Shown here piece by piece: positions 23,295-31,252 of a stretch of 35,620 bases of DNA. The stretch is from Saccharothrix sp. (GTDB taxonomy: Bacteria > Actinomycetota > Actinomycetes > Mycobacteriales > Pseudonocardiaceae). Both the position numbers and the translations under genes were made by a program. Location: NCBI RefSeq assembly GCF_031180885.1, contig NZ_JAPSLK010000074.1:1-35620 (forward strand), given 5' to 3'. The notes beneath the pieces were generated by a model. The model did not search any database. It was not told the DNA's origin and saw nothing but the letters and a program-made list of their open reading frames with translations. The number at the start of each line of letters is the position of its first letter. Position 1 is the first letter of the stretch.

Positions 23295-23326
23295 GCCCCC
23301 TGGAATTGACGTTAGGGAGGACGGCG

Positions 23327-24361
23327 GTGCGGGCCGTAGACATCACGGGACGCCCGGTGGGCATTTTCGGCCGGCGCGGCACGGCCGGGGTGCGCGGCAT
23401 GGTGGCGGTGGGGCGGGAGCACGGGGTGGACGCCCGGACGCTGCTCGCCGGCAGCGGGGTCACGCCCGAGGAGGTGGACGACCCGGCGGCGGTGGTGCGC
23501 GGGTCCCAGGAGTTGGTGGTGGCGCGGAACCTGGTGCGCGCCTGCCCGCGGCCCGGGCTCGGGGTCGACGTCGGGTCACGGCTGCGGCTGCGGCACTACG
23601 GCGTGTGGGGCTTCGCGCTGATGGCCAGCCCGACCCTGGGCGTCGCGGCCGAGGTCGGGCTGCCCCGGCTGGCGCTGACCTACGCCACCGCCGGCGTGTC
23701 GCTGCGGGTGGCCGGGGGCGAGGTCCGGATGCAGGTGGACGACAGCGGCGTGCCGGCGGCCGTGCGGGACTTCGTGGTGGAGCGGGAGTTGGCGTCGATC
23801 CGGGGCATCGTCGGCGGGTTGCTGGGCGAACCGGTGCCGCTGCTGCGGATCGACCTGCGGCGGCCGCCGACGCCGGGGTTGTTCGGCGACGTCCCGGTGT
23901 CGTTCGGCGCGCCCCGCGACGCCTTGGTGGCCTCGACGTCGGTACTGGACCGGGCTCTGCCGCAGGCCGATCCTCGGACCATGCGCGCGTGCGCCCGGGA
24001 GTGCGATCTGCTGCTGCTCGACCGGCTCGACGGCCCGGTCGCGGGACGGGTCCGTGAGCTGTTCCGCATCGATGGCACCGTCATCGACATGGACACCGCC
24101 GCCGCGCGCCTGCACATGTCCCCGCGCACCTTGCGGCGTCGACTGGCCGCCGAGGGCACGTCGTTCCACCGGGTGGCGGCGGAGGCGCGCCACGCGGCGG
24201 CGGTCGAGCTGCTGACCACGACCCGTCTGGGCCTGTCCCCCATCGCCCTGCGCCTGGGCTACTCCGACGCCTCGACCTTCACCCGAGCGTTCCGCCGCTG
24301 GACCGGCGTCACCCCGGGCACCTACCGCGCTAACATCGATGAATCCCTATCAATTTACTAA
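23327..24361 (+). CDS. AraC-family regulator with Arabinose_bd-type N-terminal domain
   Basis: 344 residues. Residues about 20-210 form the ligand-type domain of the OruR/VirS subgroup (Arabinose_bd, PF12625): LRLRHYGVWGFALMASPTLG and a region of alternating strands and helices. The C-terminal double helix-turn-helix is at about 250-340 (AARLHMSPRTLRRRLAAEGT, then the conserved IALRLGYSDASTFTRAFRRW and TGVTPGTYR). The GTG at 23327 has GGGAGG 6 nt upstream. In mycobacteria such regulators (VirS) control adjacent lipid-modifying genes, so control of the FabG-like/KS/FAAL locus is plausible. It is divergent from the FabG-like gene. The TAA stop overlaps the operator of the next gene. Confidence 0.9.
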   Translation: MRAVDITGRPVGIFGRRGTAGVRGMVAVGREHGVDARTLLAGSGVTPEEVDDPAAVVRGSQELVVARNLVRACPRPGLGVDVGSRLRLRHYGVWGFALMASPTLGVAAEVGLPRLALTYATAGVSLRVAGGEVRMQVDDSGVPAAVRDFVVERELASIRGIVGGLLGEPVPLLRIDLRRPPTPGLFGDVPVSFGAPRDALVASTSVLDRALPQADPRTMRACARECDLLLLDRLDGPVAGRVRELFRIDGTVIDMDTAAARLHMSPRTLRRRLAAEGTSFHRVAAEARHAAAVELLTTTRLGLSPIALRLGYSDASTFTRAFRRWTGVTPGTYRANIDESLSIY

Positions 24362-24410
24362 GTCTTCATAGACGTACATCTCTGAAGACTCCGGCCGGCC
24401 ACGCTATAGT
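24361..24410 (+). promoter_or_regulatory. ArsR-GNAT promoter and operator
   Basis: AGTCTTCA (24361-24368) is repeated inverted as TGAAGACT (24383-24390). Inside it CATAGA...TCTCTG resembles arsenic-type ArsR operators (ATAGA-N6-TCTAT). A -10 TATAGT (24405-24410) and a weak -35 CTGAAG (24382-24387) have 17-bp spacing. The ATG starts 8 nt after the -10, so the mRNA is probably leaderless and the operator covers the -35. Confidence 0.65.
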
Positions 24411-24417
24411 CGACGGC

Positions 24418-25257
24418 ATGACGACGCTGACGCCCGCCGCCGGCCTGCCGGTCGAGGACGCGACGACCTACGCCCAGTGGTTCGCCTGCCTCGCCGACCC
24501 CACCCGGATCCGCCTGCTGCACACCGTGGCCGTGCACCCCGGCGAGATCCCGGTGGGCGCGCTGGCCGAGGCGATCGGCGTCAGCCAGCCCACCTGCTCG
24601 CACCACCTGCGCAAGCTCGCCGACACCGGGTTCGTGCGGCTGCGCAAGGAGGGCACCCAGACCCTCGTGTCGGTCAACACCGCGTGCTGCACCGGACTGC
24701 CGCACGCCGCCGACGCCGTCATGGGCACCGTCGTCACGCGCCCGTGCTGCCCCACCGACCTGCCCGCCGACGTCGCCGTCCGCGCGATGACCGAGGACGA
24801 CTGGACCGACGTGCGGCGCATCTACGGCGAGGGCATCGCCACCCGCAACGCCACGTTCGAGACCGAGACCCCGAGCCGCCGCACCCTGGACGCCAAGTGG
24901 CTGCCCGACCACCGCTGGATCGCCGAGATCGACGGGGCGGTGGTCGGCTGGGCCGCCGCCACCCCCGTGTCCGCCCGGGACTGCTACGCGGGCGTCGCCG
25001 AGACGTCGATCTACGTCGGCGACGGCGCGCGCGGCCGGGGCGTGGGGAAGGCGTTGCTGCACAAGCAGGTCACCGCCGCCGACGACGCCGGCCTGTGGAC
25101 GTTGCAGACGGCGATCTTCCCGGAGAACCGGGCCAGCATCGCCCTGCACCACTCGGCCGGCTTCCGCACCGTCGGCGTCCGCGAACGCATCGCGCAGCAC
25201 CACGGGGTGTGGCGCGACACCGTCCTCCTGGAACGCCGCACCGGCGCGGCGTGCTGA
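24418..25257 (+). CDS. ArsR-GNAT fusion, ArsN-like acetyltransferase
   Basis: 279 residues. An N-terminal ArsR winged helix at about 15-95 (LADPTRIRLLH, SQPTCSHHLRKLADTGFVRL) carries Cys60 and paired cysteines at 90-91 and 110-111. A GNAT domain occupies 118-275: VRAMTEDDWTDVRRIYGEGI, the acetyl-CoA loop RGRGVGKALL at 205-214, and SIALHHSAGF. It resembles phosphinothricin/arsinothricin N-acetyltransferases (ArsN1). ArsR-ArsN fusions are known in arsenic loci. Here no arsenite pump, reductase or ArsM is adjacent. The Cys pairs suggest As(III) sensing that relieves self-repression. The ATG at 24418 appears leaderless. It converges with the next gene with a 1-nt gap. Confidence 0.9.
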   Translation: MTTLTPAAGLPVEDATTYAQWFACLADPTRIRLLHTVAVHPGEIPVGALAEAIGVSQPTCSHHLRKLADTGFVRLRKEGTQTLVSVNTACCTGLPHAADAVMGTVVTRPCCPTDLPADVAVRAMTEDDWTDVRRIYGEGIATRNATFETETPSRRTLDAKWLPDHRWIAEIDGAVVGWAAATPVSARDCYAGVAETSIYVGDGARGRGVGKALLHKQVTAADDAGLWTLQTAIFPENRASIALHHSAGFRTVGVRERIAQHHGVWRDTVLLERRTGAAC

Positions 25258-25258
25258 G

Positions 25259-25954
25259 TCACGCCTTCACCGGGACGGCCCGCGCCCGTTCGATGTCCGG
25301 GCCGCGGTAGAGGCGTTCGGGGATGGTCGCCAGCGTGGACGGGTGCACCTGCGGGCCGAGGCCGTAGAACTTCTGGAAGCTCATGATCAGCGGCCGCCAC
25401 GCGTCGGGGTCGATGCGGTCCTCGGCGCCCGCCATCCGGATGTCCTCGTGCACGAACACCCGCTGCACGCGCACCTCGACCGCGGCGATCGACCCCCGCT
25501 GCCCCTCGTCCGCCTCCGCCACCGGGTGCACCGCCTCGACCACGACCTCCATCGCCACCGGGCACTCCGCCACCCGCGGCGGCCCCACCGTCTCCGACGC
25601 CACCGGAGTCAACCCGGCCCGCCCGAACTTGTCCGCCACGTGGAAGTACCCGCGCCGCGCCTTCCCCGGCGGCACCGGGTCCGACCCGGTGGTGAGCGCG
25701 AGCCGGTCCACGTTGGGCGCCAACGCGTCCGAGGGCAGGTTGAGCACGCCTTCCCCGGTGCGCAGGAGGTTGCGGGTGGTCTGCGACCTGGCACCGATCC
25801 CGAGCACCGCGCGCCAGCCGAGCCAGAACGCCGAGGAGATGGGGGCGAGGTTGGGCGTGCCGTCCTCGTTCTCGCTGGAGATCAGGACGACGGGGGTGCC
25901 GAAGTACAGGATGCCGGGCTCGATGCGCTGGTGCACAAGTGGTTCCGTGGTCAC
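25259..25954 (-). CDS. Flavin-reductase-like FMN-binding split-barrel protein
   Basis: 231 residues. It begins GILYFGTPVVLISSENEDGT and continues NLAPISSAFWLGWRAVLGIG, then SQTTRNLLRTGEGVLNLPSD. This is the flavin reductase-like split-barrel pattern (PF01613), in which the protein binds FMN. Longer than minimal flavin reductases, it keeps a C-terminal extension (GLGPQVHPSTLATIPERLYR) shared by a group of uncharacterised actinobacterial and proteobacterial members. The GTG at 25954 has only GGAG at a short distance. Role unknown; redox of a small molecule is likely. No partner monooxygenase is adjacent. Confidence 0.82.
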   Translation of the reverse strand: MTTEPLVHQRIEPGILYFGTPVVLISSENEDGTPNLAPISSAFWLGWRAVLGIGARSQTTRNLLRTGEGVLNLPSDALAPNVDRLALTTGSDPVPPGKARRGYFHVADKFGRAGLTPVASETVGPPRVAECPVAMEVVVEAVHPVAEADEGQRGSIAAVEVRVQRVFVHEDIRMAGAEDRIDPDAWRPLIMSFQKFYGLGPQVHPSTLATIPERLYRGPDIERARAVPVKA

Positions 25955-26041
25955 GCGCTCCAGTCTCGCCGGCCGACCCCGATGGCAGCCGGCGGGAATC
26001 AGCCGTCACGACCGGCGGTCCGACGACGGGTTCGGTCAGGG

Positions 26042-27121
26042 CTATGACGACTTCCGGGCGGTGACCGACTTGTAGAGGCGGGCGGTCTTCTCGGCCACGC
26101 ACCCGGGGCTGTAGCAGGTTCTCGCGCGGTCCGCGCCCGCGGTGCCGTAGGCGTCTCGCAGGGCCGGGCTGCCGAGCAGGCGGCGGAGGGTGCGGACCAG
26201 GGTCGGGCGGTCGGCGGGCGGGACGACCACGCCGGTCACGCCGTCGACCACCAAAGCCGCCGCCGAACTCGCCGCAGCCGCGACCACCGGGACACCGCAC
26301 GCCATCGCCTCCAGGACGCCGGGGCCGGATGCGGGGGTGCTGACCAGGAGGTCAGCCGATCTCAACAGGCGCGGCAGAGCTTGCGCGGGGACGTCGGTGG
26401 CCAGGCGGACCCGTGCCCGCACGCCGTGGCGGTGGGCGAACGTGGCGAGCCTGCCGACCTCCGCCCCGGCACCCGGCGCGCGACCGGCCACGACGACCAG
26501 TTCGGTGTCCGGCACCGCCGACAGGGCGTCGATCACCTCGTCCAGGCCCGACGTGGGGCGCAGCCGGCCCACCGAGATCAGGCGGTGGGGCATGCGTCGG
26601 GCGTCGGACGGGCCGTCGGGGGTGAAGCGGTCCACGTCGACGATGTCGGGCATGGGCGACACGCGGGACCTGGGCACGCCCATCCGCAGCAGGTCGGCCA
26701 GGTCGACCCGGCCGTGCGCCAGCACGTGCGCCGCCTGCCGGACGATCAGCCGTTCCAACGCCTCCCTCCGGGGGTGCACTGGGACGCCGGAGCGGCGCAG
26801 GCGCCCGCCGACGTCGTGGAAGCTCTGCACGACCGGCAGGTCGAAGCGGCGGGCCGCCAGGAGGGACGCGACGCCGGCGGTCCAGTCGTGGGCGTGGACC
26901 ACGTCCGGGCGTTCGTCGGACCAGTGCTCCTCCAGCTCGCGGACGCACTCGGCGAGGTCCGCCTGAGGGGTCAGGTGGACCGTCCGGTAGCCGACCGGGG
27001 TTCGGGCCGGCCCGGTGCGGTAGACGACCACCTTGTGCGCCAACCGGGTCAAACCGCGGGCGAGGGCGGTGACCTGGGCAAGCGGGCCGGTGGTGTCGAG
27101 GGCCACGACAGCGATGCGCAC
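26042..27121 (-). CDS. GT4-family glycosyltransferase
   Basis: 359 residues with a GT-B fold. The N-terminal Rossmann half carries MRIAVVALDTTGPLAQVTAL and DVVHAHDWTAGVASLLAARR. The C-terminal half has LISVGRLRPTSGLDEVIDAL and the nucleotide-sugar site GPGVLEAMACGVPVV, where the first Glu of the usual E-x7-E is kept and the second is replaced. Retaining transfer from a nucleotide sugar is expected from the family; the acceptor is unknown. The GTG at 27121 has GGAGAG 5 nt upstream. It is a monocistronic gene, divergent from the GAF-ANTAR gene. Confidence 0.88.
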   Translation of the reverse strand: MRIAVVALDTTGPLAQVTALARGLTRLAHKVVVYRTGPARTPVGYRTVHLTPQADLAECVRELEEHWSDERPDVVHAHDWTAGVASLLAARRFDLPVVQSFHDVGGRLRRSGVPVHPRREALERLIVRQAAHVLAHGRVDLADLLRMGVPRSRVSPMPDIVDVDRFTPDGPSDARRMPHRLISVGRLRPTSGLDEVIDALSAVPDTELVVVAGRAPGAGAEVGRLATFAHRHGVRARVRLATDVPAQALPRLLRSADLLVSTPASGPGVLEAMACGVPVVAAAASSAAALVVDGVTGVVVPPADRPTLVRTLRRLLGSPALRDAYGTAGADRARTCYSPGCVAEKTARLYKSVTARKSS

Positions 27122-27318
27122 AGTTGCTCTCCGGTATCGCCTCGGCGACGGCGGACGGCAGGCTGCCTGCTCAACCCTTGGTCACCGACCGTACCCAGGA
27201 CCGGCGCGTCGTGCCACTCAGCGTGTCCGGGTCGATCGGCGGGTGGATCGGCGACGGCGGGCGGGTAACCACCGGGACACGCCCCGGCACGCCGCCGCAC
27301 GCCACGGAAAGGCGACCC

Positions 27319-28077
27319 ATGGTCGAGCAGATCTCCCCCGAACCAGGCGCCGGCCGCACCTTCACCGGCGGCCCCGACCTGGCCACCCACCTCACCGCCA
27401 TCGCCCGCCTGCTCCAGCAGCAGGGCGGCGAGCAGGAGACGATGGACGCCATCGTGCGCGCCGCGGTGGGCACCGTGCCGGGCGCCGAGCACGCCGGGAT
27501 CATGACGGTCCTGGGCCGGCGCGAGGTGCGGACCGTCGCCACCACCGGTGACCTGCCGGTCGACGTCGACCAGGTCCAGTACGACACCGCCCAGGGCCCC
27601 TGCCTGGCCGCCCTGTACGACGAGAAGATCGTCTCCGTGCCCGACCTGGCCCAGGAGACCAGATGGCCGGCCTTCGCCGCGCGGGCGGTGGAGATGGACG
27701 TGGGGTCGATGCTGTCGTTCCAGCTGTTCGTCGAGAACGACGACCTGGGCGCGCTCAACCTCTACGCCAGGCGGGCGCACGCGTTCGACGACGAGTCCGA
27801 GCACGTCGGCAGCCTGTTCGCCGGGCACTCCGCGATCGCCCTGGCCACCGCCCAGCAACGGGACCACCTGGGCGAGGCGGTGCGCACCCGCGACCTGATC
27901 GGGCAGGCGAAGGGCATCCTGATGGAACGCCACAAGCTGACCGCCGACCAGGCGTTCGCGGTGCTCGCGCGGGCCAGCCAGCACACCAACGCCAAGCTGC
28001 GCGACATCGCCGAACAACTCACCCGGACCGGGGTACTGCCGACCCGACCGGGTGAAACCAAGGCTGACGACGCATGA
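27319..28077 (+). CDS. GAF-ANTAR transcription antitermination regulator
   Basis: 252 residues. An N-terminal GAF sensor domain at about 30-180 (TMDAIVRAAVGTVPGAEHAG, DTAQGPCLAALYDE, LGALNLYARRAHAF) is followed by an ANTAR domain at about 190-245 (RDLIGQAKGILMERHKLTAD with downstream alanine-rich helix). ANTAR domains bind paired hairpins in nascent RNA to stop termination. The ATG at 27319 has GGAAAGG 6 nt upstream. It overlaps the next gene by 4 nt (ATGA). Pairing with a PP2C phosphatase implies a shared signal. RNA targets cannot be named from this window. Confidence 0.92.
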   Translation: MVEQISPEPGAGRTFTGGPDLATHLTAIARLLQQQGGEQETMDAIVRAAVGTVPGAEHAGIMTVLGRREVRTVATTGDLPVDVDQVQYDTAQGPCLAALYDEKIVSVPDLAQETRWPAFAARAVEMDVGSMLSFQLFVENDDLGALNLYARRAHAFDDESEHVGSLFAGHSAIALATAQQRDHLGEAVRTRDLIGQAKGILMERHKLTADQAFAVLARASQHTNAKLRDIAEQLTRTGVLPTRPGETKADDA

Positions 28078-29513
28078 CCGAGGACCAAGCCGCCGAACAG
28101 CAGCGCAGCCTCACCCAGGCGTTGCAGCGCGCCGAACTGTCCACGGAGGAGTTGTGGCTGCGGTACTTCGGGCTCGGCGGCGAGGCCGGGTTCCTCGACG
28201 TGGACGCCTACGTGCACGGCCTGGGCAGCCTGCCGCCGCTGGAGCGGGACGTGCTCGCCCACGCCGTCAACGAACGCCTCGACGAACTCACCCACCGCGC
28301 CGGCTACAGCAGGCCGTTCCGCGACAGCACGCCCCGCAGCGAGCCCTTCGCCGCCCTGGTCCGCCTGCTGGAGGGCAGCGAACTGGCCCCGCCGGACCGG
28401 CTGCCCGCCGTCGCGGAGGCCGCCGCGGCGGCACTCGGTGTGACCATCACCGTCCATTTGGTCGACTACGAGCAGCGCCTGCTGCGCCCCATGGCCTTCC
28501 CCGGACAGCCGAACAGCTCCGCGGACCCGCTGGAGGTCGACTCGACCCTGGCCGGCCGCGCCTACCAGCAGGTCCGGATCTTCCCGGCGCACACCCCGGA
28601 CCGGCCCCGGCTGTGGGTGCCCCTGCTGGCCGGGGCGGAGCGGCTGGGCGTGCTGGAGGTCGAGGTCGGCGCGGTGGCGGACCTGGACGACCCGGGTCTG
28701 CGCACCCAGTGCCGGTGGCTGTCCATGCTGCTCGGGCACCTGGTCACCCTGCTGTCCCAGTACGGCGACGGCGTGGACCGCACCCGCCGGCCGGAGACCC
28801 GCACGGTGAACGCCGAGCTGATCTGGTCCCTGTTGCCGCCGTCGACCGCGGGCGTGGACCGGTTCGTGGTCTCCGGTGTCCAGGAGCCGCGCCCGCAGGT
28901 CAGCGGCGACGCGTTCGACTACGCCCTGTCCGAGACCTCCGCGACCCTCGTCGTGCTCGACGCGGCGGGCCACGACCTGCGCAGCGGCCTGATCGCCGCC
29001 ACCGCCCTGGCCGCGCACCGCAGCGCCCGCCACGCCGGTCGGGGGCTGGCCGAGCAGGCCCGCGCGATGGACGAGACGATCCGGCGGCAGTTCGGTGCGG
29101 ACGCGTCCGCCACCGCCGTGCTGGTCGACCTCGACCTCACCACCGGCCGCCTGCGCTACGTCAACACGGGCCACCCGCCACCCCTGGTGCTGCGCGGCGG
29201 GCAGGTGGTCACGCCGCTGGGCGATGGCTGCGGCCCGCTCGGGTTCGGCCTGGGCGACCTGCGCGTGGGTGAGGAGACGCTGCGGCCGGACGACTGGCTG
29301 GTCCTCTACACCGACGGCGTCACCGGGGCCGTCGACGCCGAAGGCACCCCCTTCGGCGAACCCCGCCTCGTCGAGTTCCTGCGCCGCGAGGCCGCCGCCG
29401 GCAGCCCACCGCCGGAGACCGCCCGCCGCCTGGTCAAAGCCGTCCTGGCGCACCAGCACGGCCCGCTCCGCGACGACGCCACCGTCCTGCTCGCCCGCTG
29501 GGCGCCTCCGTAG
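28074..29513 (+). CDS. GAF / PP2C (SpoIIE-type) serine phosphatase
   Basis: 479 residues. The N-terminal part (1-90) is a helical actinobacterial extension. A GAF-like domain follows at about 100-230 (AVAEAAAAALGVTITVHLVD, LWVPLLAGAERLGVLEVEVG), and a PP2C/SpoIIE phosphatase at about 255-478. Metal ligands are visible in VSGDAFDYAL, LDAAGHDLRSGLIA, YTDGVTGAVD and DDATVLLARW. Such enzymes dephosphorylate anti-sigma-factor antagonists. No anti-sigma kinase or antagonist gene is in the window. ATG overlap with the ANTAR gene indicates coupled translation. The segment after the stop holds a GTCCACTGTAGAC near-copy of the dispersed palindrome. Confidence 0.92.
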   Translation: MTEDQAAEQQRSLTQALQRAELSTEELWLRYFGLGGEAGFLDVDAYVHGLGSLPPLERDVLAHAVNERLDELTHRAGYSRPFRDSTPRSEPFAALVRLLEGSELAPPDRLPAVAEAAAAALGVTITVHLVDYEQRLLRPMAFPGQPNSSADPLEVDSTLAGRAYQQVRIFPAHTPDRPRLWVPLLAGAERLGVLEVEVGAVADLDDPGLRTQCRWLSMLLGHLVTLLSQYGDGVDRTRRPETRTVNAELIWSLLPPSTAGVDRFVVSGVQEPRPQVSGDAFDYALSETSATLVVLDAAGHDLRSGLIAATALAAHRSARHAGRGLAEQARAMDETIRRQFGADASATAVLVDLDLTTGRLRYVNTGHPPPLVLRGGQVVTPLGDGCGPLGFGLGDLRVGEETLRPDDWLVLYTDGVTGAVDAEGTPFGEPRLVEFLRREAAAGSPPPETARRLVKAVLAHQHGPLRDDATVLLARWAPP

Positions 29514-29578
29514 TCCGTCCACTGTAGACAGCGGGAAGACGGCTGTTTGGGGTGGACGGTGTGGGGAACCTTCCGTCC

Positions 29579-30226
29579 ATGTGGCTGTGGAGACCGCCCG
29601 GGGTGTACCGCCCGCAGGAGGACACGTGGCTGGCGGCGGAAGCACTGGCGGCCGCCGGTGTGCCCGAGGGGGCGCGGGTGCTGGACGTGTGCGCCGGCAC
29701 CGGGGTGCTCGGCATCCTGGCGGGACTGGCCGGGGCCGCCGAGGTGACGGCCGTGGACCGCAGCCGGCGGGCGGTGGTCGCGGCGTGGTGCAACGGGCGG
29801 GCGCGGGGCGTGCCGGTCCGCGTGCGGCGCGGGGACTTCGCGGACCTGGTCGGCGGCGAGACCTACGACGTCGTGCTGGCCAACCCGCCCTACGTGCCCG
29901 CTCCGGGGACGCCCGCGCGGGGCCGGGCGGTGGCGTGGGACGCCGGGCCGGACGGGCGGTCGGTGCTGGACCGGCTGTGCGCGGTGCTGCCGTTGTTGCT
30001 GGCGGACAAGGGGATGGCGGTCGTCGTGCACTCCGCGCTGGCCGACGAGGACCAGACCCTGCGCCAACTGCGTGGCGGCGGGTTGAAGGCGGCGGTGGTC
30101 GCGCGGCGCGTCGTCCCGTTCGGGCCGGTGCTGCGCCGGCGGGCGGAGTGGTTGCGCGCCAACGGTTTCGTCGAGCCGGGCCGGGACCGGGAGGAACTGG
30201 TCGTGGTCCGCGCGGACGCCGCTTGA
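29579..30226 (+). CDS. HemK2/MTQ2-like class I methyltransferase
   Basis: 215 residues. It starts MWLWRPPGVYRPQEDTWLAA, the usual beginning of HemK2/N6AMT1-type proteins. SAM motif I VLDVCAGTGVLGILAG is followed by the glutamine/amide-methylating catalytic motif NPPYVP at about 102-107. Family members methylate the Gln of release-factor GGQ motifs or other proteins; many bacterial copies are uncharacterised. The start at 29579 fits homologues; a GTG at 29552 is an in-frame alternative. It converges on the diiron-protein gene. This methyltransferase beside a haem-oxygenase-like protein and YbdK recurs in actinobacteria, from memory. Confidence 0.85.
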   Translation: MWLWRPPGVYRPQEDTWLAAEALAAAGVPEGARVLDVCAGTGVLGILAGLAGAAEVTAVDRSRRAVVAAWCNGRARGVPVRVRRGDFADLVGGETYDVVLANPPYVPAPGTPARGRAVAWDAGPDGRSVLDRLCAVLPLLLADKGMAVVVHSALADEDQTLRQLRGGGLKAAVVARRVVPFGPVLRRRAEWLRANGFVEPGRDREELVVVRADAA

Positions 30227-30256
30227 ACCCCGCACACAGGCCGCAGCGCTCAGCCC

Positions 30257-31252
30257 TCACACCGGCCGCAGCAGGGAACTGCGCCCCTGTGCCCACGCGC
30301 CCAGCAGGTGGTCGGCCAGGCGCTGTTCCAACAGCTCGGTGGCCCGGATGCCGAACACGACCGACGAGGCCAGCTCCGGTTCCCGCGCCACCAGGTCGCC
30401 CACCACGTCGTGCCGCATGACCTGCTCGTGCACCGCGTCCGCCTCGATGTGCTCGGTGAAGAACGCGATGCAGTCGGCGTGGGCGTTCATCCTGGCCAGC
30501 GCCTTGGCCATGCGGGCGGCACTGGGCGCGGTGGTGATCTCGGCGGCGGCGAAGTGGCCGACCAGCGCCCCGCGCAGGCCCTGGTGCAGGCCGCACAGCG
30601 ACATCAGGTTCACCGTGGCCAGCATCGGCGCGGGGACGTGGTCGAGGTAGTGCAGGTAACCGGTCGCCAGCCCGGCGCCGGCCAGCAGCCGCGCGTAGAG
30701 CTGGGAGTGCATCCGGTCGCCCCGCCCGCCGCCGAACTCGTCGAACTCGACCGCGACCAGCGCGGCCTTGGCGGTGCCGGACAGCCGCGGGATCACCCAC
30801 GCGTGCGGGTCGGCCTCCTTGAGGTGGTAGACCGACCGGTGCACCAGGTACTCGCGCATGTGCCACCAGTCGCCGCGGTCGCGCAGGAAGTGGCTCACGC
30901 CCGCGCCGTCCACCGGTTCCACCAGCAGGTCGTCCAGGGCGTCGACCAGGTCGACCCGGTCGGCCAGGTCGGCGTCCAGGGCGGCGCGGAACACCCGCTC
31001 CAGCCCGGCGCGCAGCCGCAGCAGCTCCGGTTCCCACTCCCAGTCCGGTGAGACGTCCCGGAAGCCGCGGTAGTGCAGTTCGTAGCAGACGTGCAGGGCC
31101 AGGTGCAGGTCCTCGCCGTACGGGTCGGCCGCGCGCGCCTCCTCCAGCGGCAGGGCGGCGGGTGGCGGGTCGTCGCGCAGCGCCGCCACGACCGCGGCGG
31201 ACACGGGTCCGCGCGGGGTCGGCAGGACGGGGGTCTCCAGAGCCAGGGTCAC
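30257..31252 (-). CDS. Haem-oxygenase-like (iron-containing redox) protein
   Basis: 331 residues, all-helical, of the iron-containing redox enzyme family (PF14518). Candidate diiron ligands lie in HVCYELHYRGF, HLKEADPHAWVIP, VEFDEFGGG, LHYLDHVP and TEHIEADAVHEQV. Members of the HDO group perform N-oxygenation, desaturation or C-C cleavage. The GTG at 31252 overlaps the YbdK-like stop by 4 nt (GTGA), so the two are co-translated. A product derived from an amide made by the ligase is an attractive hypothesis but is not shown here. Confidence 0.88.
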   Translation of the reverse strand: MTLALETPVLPTPRGPVSAAVVAALRDDPPPAALPLEEARAADPYGEDLHLALHVCYELHYRGFRDVSPDWEWEPELLRLRAGLERVFRAALDADLADRVDLVDALDDLLVEPVDGAGVSHFLRDRGDWWHMREYLVHRSVYHLKEADPHAWVIPRLSGTAKAALVAVEFDEFGGGRGDRMHSQLYARLLAGAGLATGYLHYLDHVPAPMLATVNLMSLCGLHQGLRGALVGHFAAAEITTAPSAARMAKALARMNAHADCIAFFTEHIEADAVHEQVMRHDVVGDLVAREPELASSVVFGIRATELLEQRLADHLLGAWAQGRSSLLRPV

